A stretch of DNA of 64,000 nucleotides from contig CABQLY010000001.1 in NCBI GenBank assembly GCA_902465155.1, positions 1 through 64,000 of the forward strand, written 5' to 3'. Position 1 is the first letter of the stretch, and the number at the start of each line of letters is the position of its first letter. A model generated the notes under the pieces. That model made no database searches and was not told the DNA's origin. It saw only the letters and a program-made list of their open reading frames with translations. The stretch comes from an uncultured Oscillospiraceae bacterium (GTDB lineage: Bacteria > Bacillota > Clostridia > Oscillospirales > Acutalibacteraceae). The position numbers and the translations under genes are program-made. Below are positions 63,463 through 64,000 of this stretch, piece by piece.

Positions 63463-63505
63463 GTTATTGCAACAATTAACTTTTTTGAAGGGAAGGTATT
63501 CGTTT

Positions 63506-64000
63506 ATGAAAAAAGTTCTATCCGTTCTTTTGGCGGTAGCACTGTGTTTCAGCGTCTTTTCCGTTGCGGTTTTCGCCGAGGGGGAGGATATTCAATTAAA
63601 GCTTAACGCCCCTGCCAACGCAAAAATGGGCGATACGATCACAGTCACCGTTTCATTAGAGTCTAACAAGGGCTACGCCGGCCTAAAGTACGATTTAGGG
63701 TTTGATTCCACACAGCTATCCCTGTTGGCCGCCAAGTTTGAGGGTGACTTTGCAGGCGACGGCTCTGCCGCCGGTATGCTGGGTATGTTCAGCGACGACA
63801 AGACCCGCGCTGCCAGCCTGGTTCTGCCTGCCGATGAAAGTGACGCCGGCGAAACCACTAAAACCGGCACCTTAGCCACCTACACCTTTAAGGTATTGGC
63901 CAATGGCACGAAAGATGCCGCTACCAATGTGAATATTACCTTAACCGTGAAAGACGCGTTCGATAAAGATTTAAATAGTCGTTCTGTCAACGCCCCAACC
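63506..64000 (+). CDS. Secreted cohesin-like protein (partial, runs off the window)
   Basis: 165 residues visible and open to the edge. A signal peptide (KKVLSVLLAVALCFSVFSVAVFA) precedes a domain with AKMGDTITVTVSLESNKGYAGLKYDLGFD and TYTFKVLANGTKDA (in parts), the strand pattern of cohesin/bacterial beta-sandwich domains. GAAGGGAAGG precedes the ATG. With the two dockerin proteins upstream it may provide their docking module, but the sequence is truncated, so cohesin number, sortase or S-layer anchor cannot be judged. Confidence 0.75.
   Translation, partial: MKKVLSVLLAVALCFSVFSVAVFAEGEDIQLKLNAPANAKMGDTITVTVSLESNKGYAGLKYDLGFDSTQLSLLAAKFEGDFAGDGSAAGMLGMFSDDKTRAASLVLPADESDAGETTKTGTLATYTFKVLANGTKDAATNVNITLTVKDAFDKDLNSRSVNAPT

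Overview
The window reads as a chromosome segment of a spore-forming, anaerobic member of the Clostridia, most like Oscillospiraceae/Ruminococcaceae (inference). The grounds are: sporulation genes (FtsK/SpoIIIE translocase, sigG, spoIIGA-sigE), a fused FeoA-FeoB, GTP-dependent PEP carboxykinase, a one-chain glycyl-tRNA synthetase, two dockerin-bearing secreted proteins with a cohesin-like protein at the right edge, and strong AAGGAGG-type ribosome binding sites. Codons are moderately GC rich. No rRNA, tRNA, CRISPR array, IS element or transposase was found.

Layout. 1-366 holds a knotted RNA-like terminator and the promoter of a TepA/ClpP-like peptidase; FtsK/SpoIIIE and a YgiQ radical-SAM protein follow (367-5853). 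6404-7992 is a compact phage-type switch: a CI/LexA-like repressor whose S24 catalytic Ser is replaced, divergent from a Cro-like HTH and three tiny phage-type ORFs. pckG (8467-10245) and sigG (10806-11582, minus) come next. 11765-17065 is a purine-nucleoside BMP-type ABC transporter operon behind a variant guanine-class riboswitch. 17658-20930 encodes a seven-repeat secreted dockerin protein. 21104-22529 has two flavodoxin-like genes. 23080-24373 is a DAHP synthase with a Phe/Tyr-rich leader peptide and an attenuator. 24456-28641 is an exopolysaccharide operon (Wzz-like, BY-kinase, PHP phosphatase, sugar dehydratase).

28901-35239 (minus) carries an MFS carrier, a HAD phosphatase, purB, a ComM/YifB ATPase that appears to start at ATT, and alr. 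35623-39722 (plus) has glyQS, a Na/Pi cotransporter and trmO. 40375-48690 (minus) has a dockerin LRR protein, a 55-aa membrane peptide, rpiB, a methionine-gamma-lyase-like protein, a GNAT, two M42 peptidases and murD. 49057-53600 (minus) is an MMPL/RND exporter operon. 54235-58523 (plus) is an isolated phage structural cassette (scaffold-like, N4-gp56-type major capsid, connector-like, large beta-rich protein, 41-aa ORF) with no terminase, portal, integrase or lysis genes, followed by a terminator and a 115-nt nested hairpin. It lies directly next to sigE, the place where sigG usually sits in Firmicutes; here sigG is about 48 kb away. spoIIGA, feoAB and a partial cohesin gene close the window.

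A recurring property is that many intergenic gaps carry short-period tandem repeats (13-20 bp units, each gap with its own sequence), and several share a dispersed hairpin-like element. The strongest candidates for new biology are the capsid cassette with its hairpin RNA, the aromatic leader peptide of the DAHP synthase, the riboswitch with an extra hairpin in L2, the inactive-Ser repressor switch, and the ATT start of the ComM homologue.
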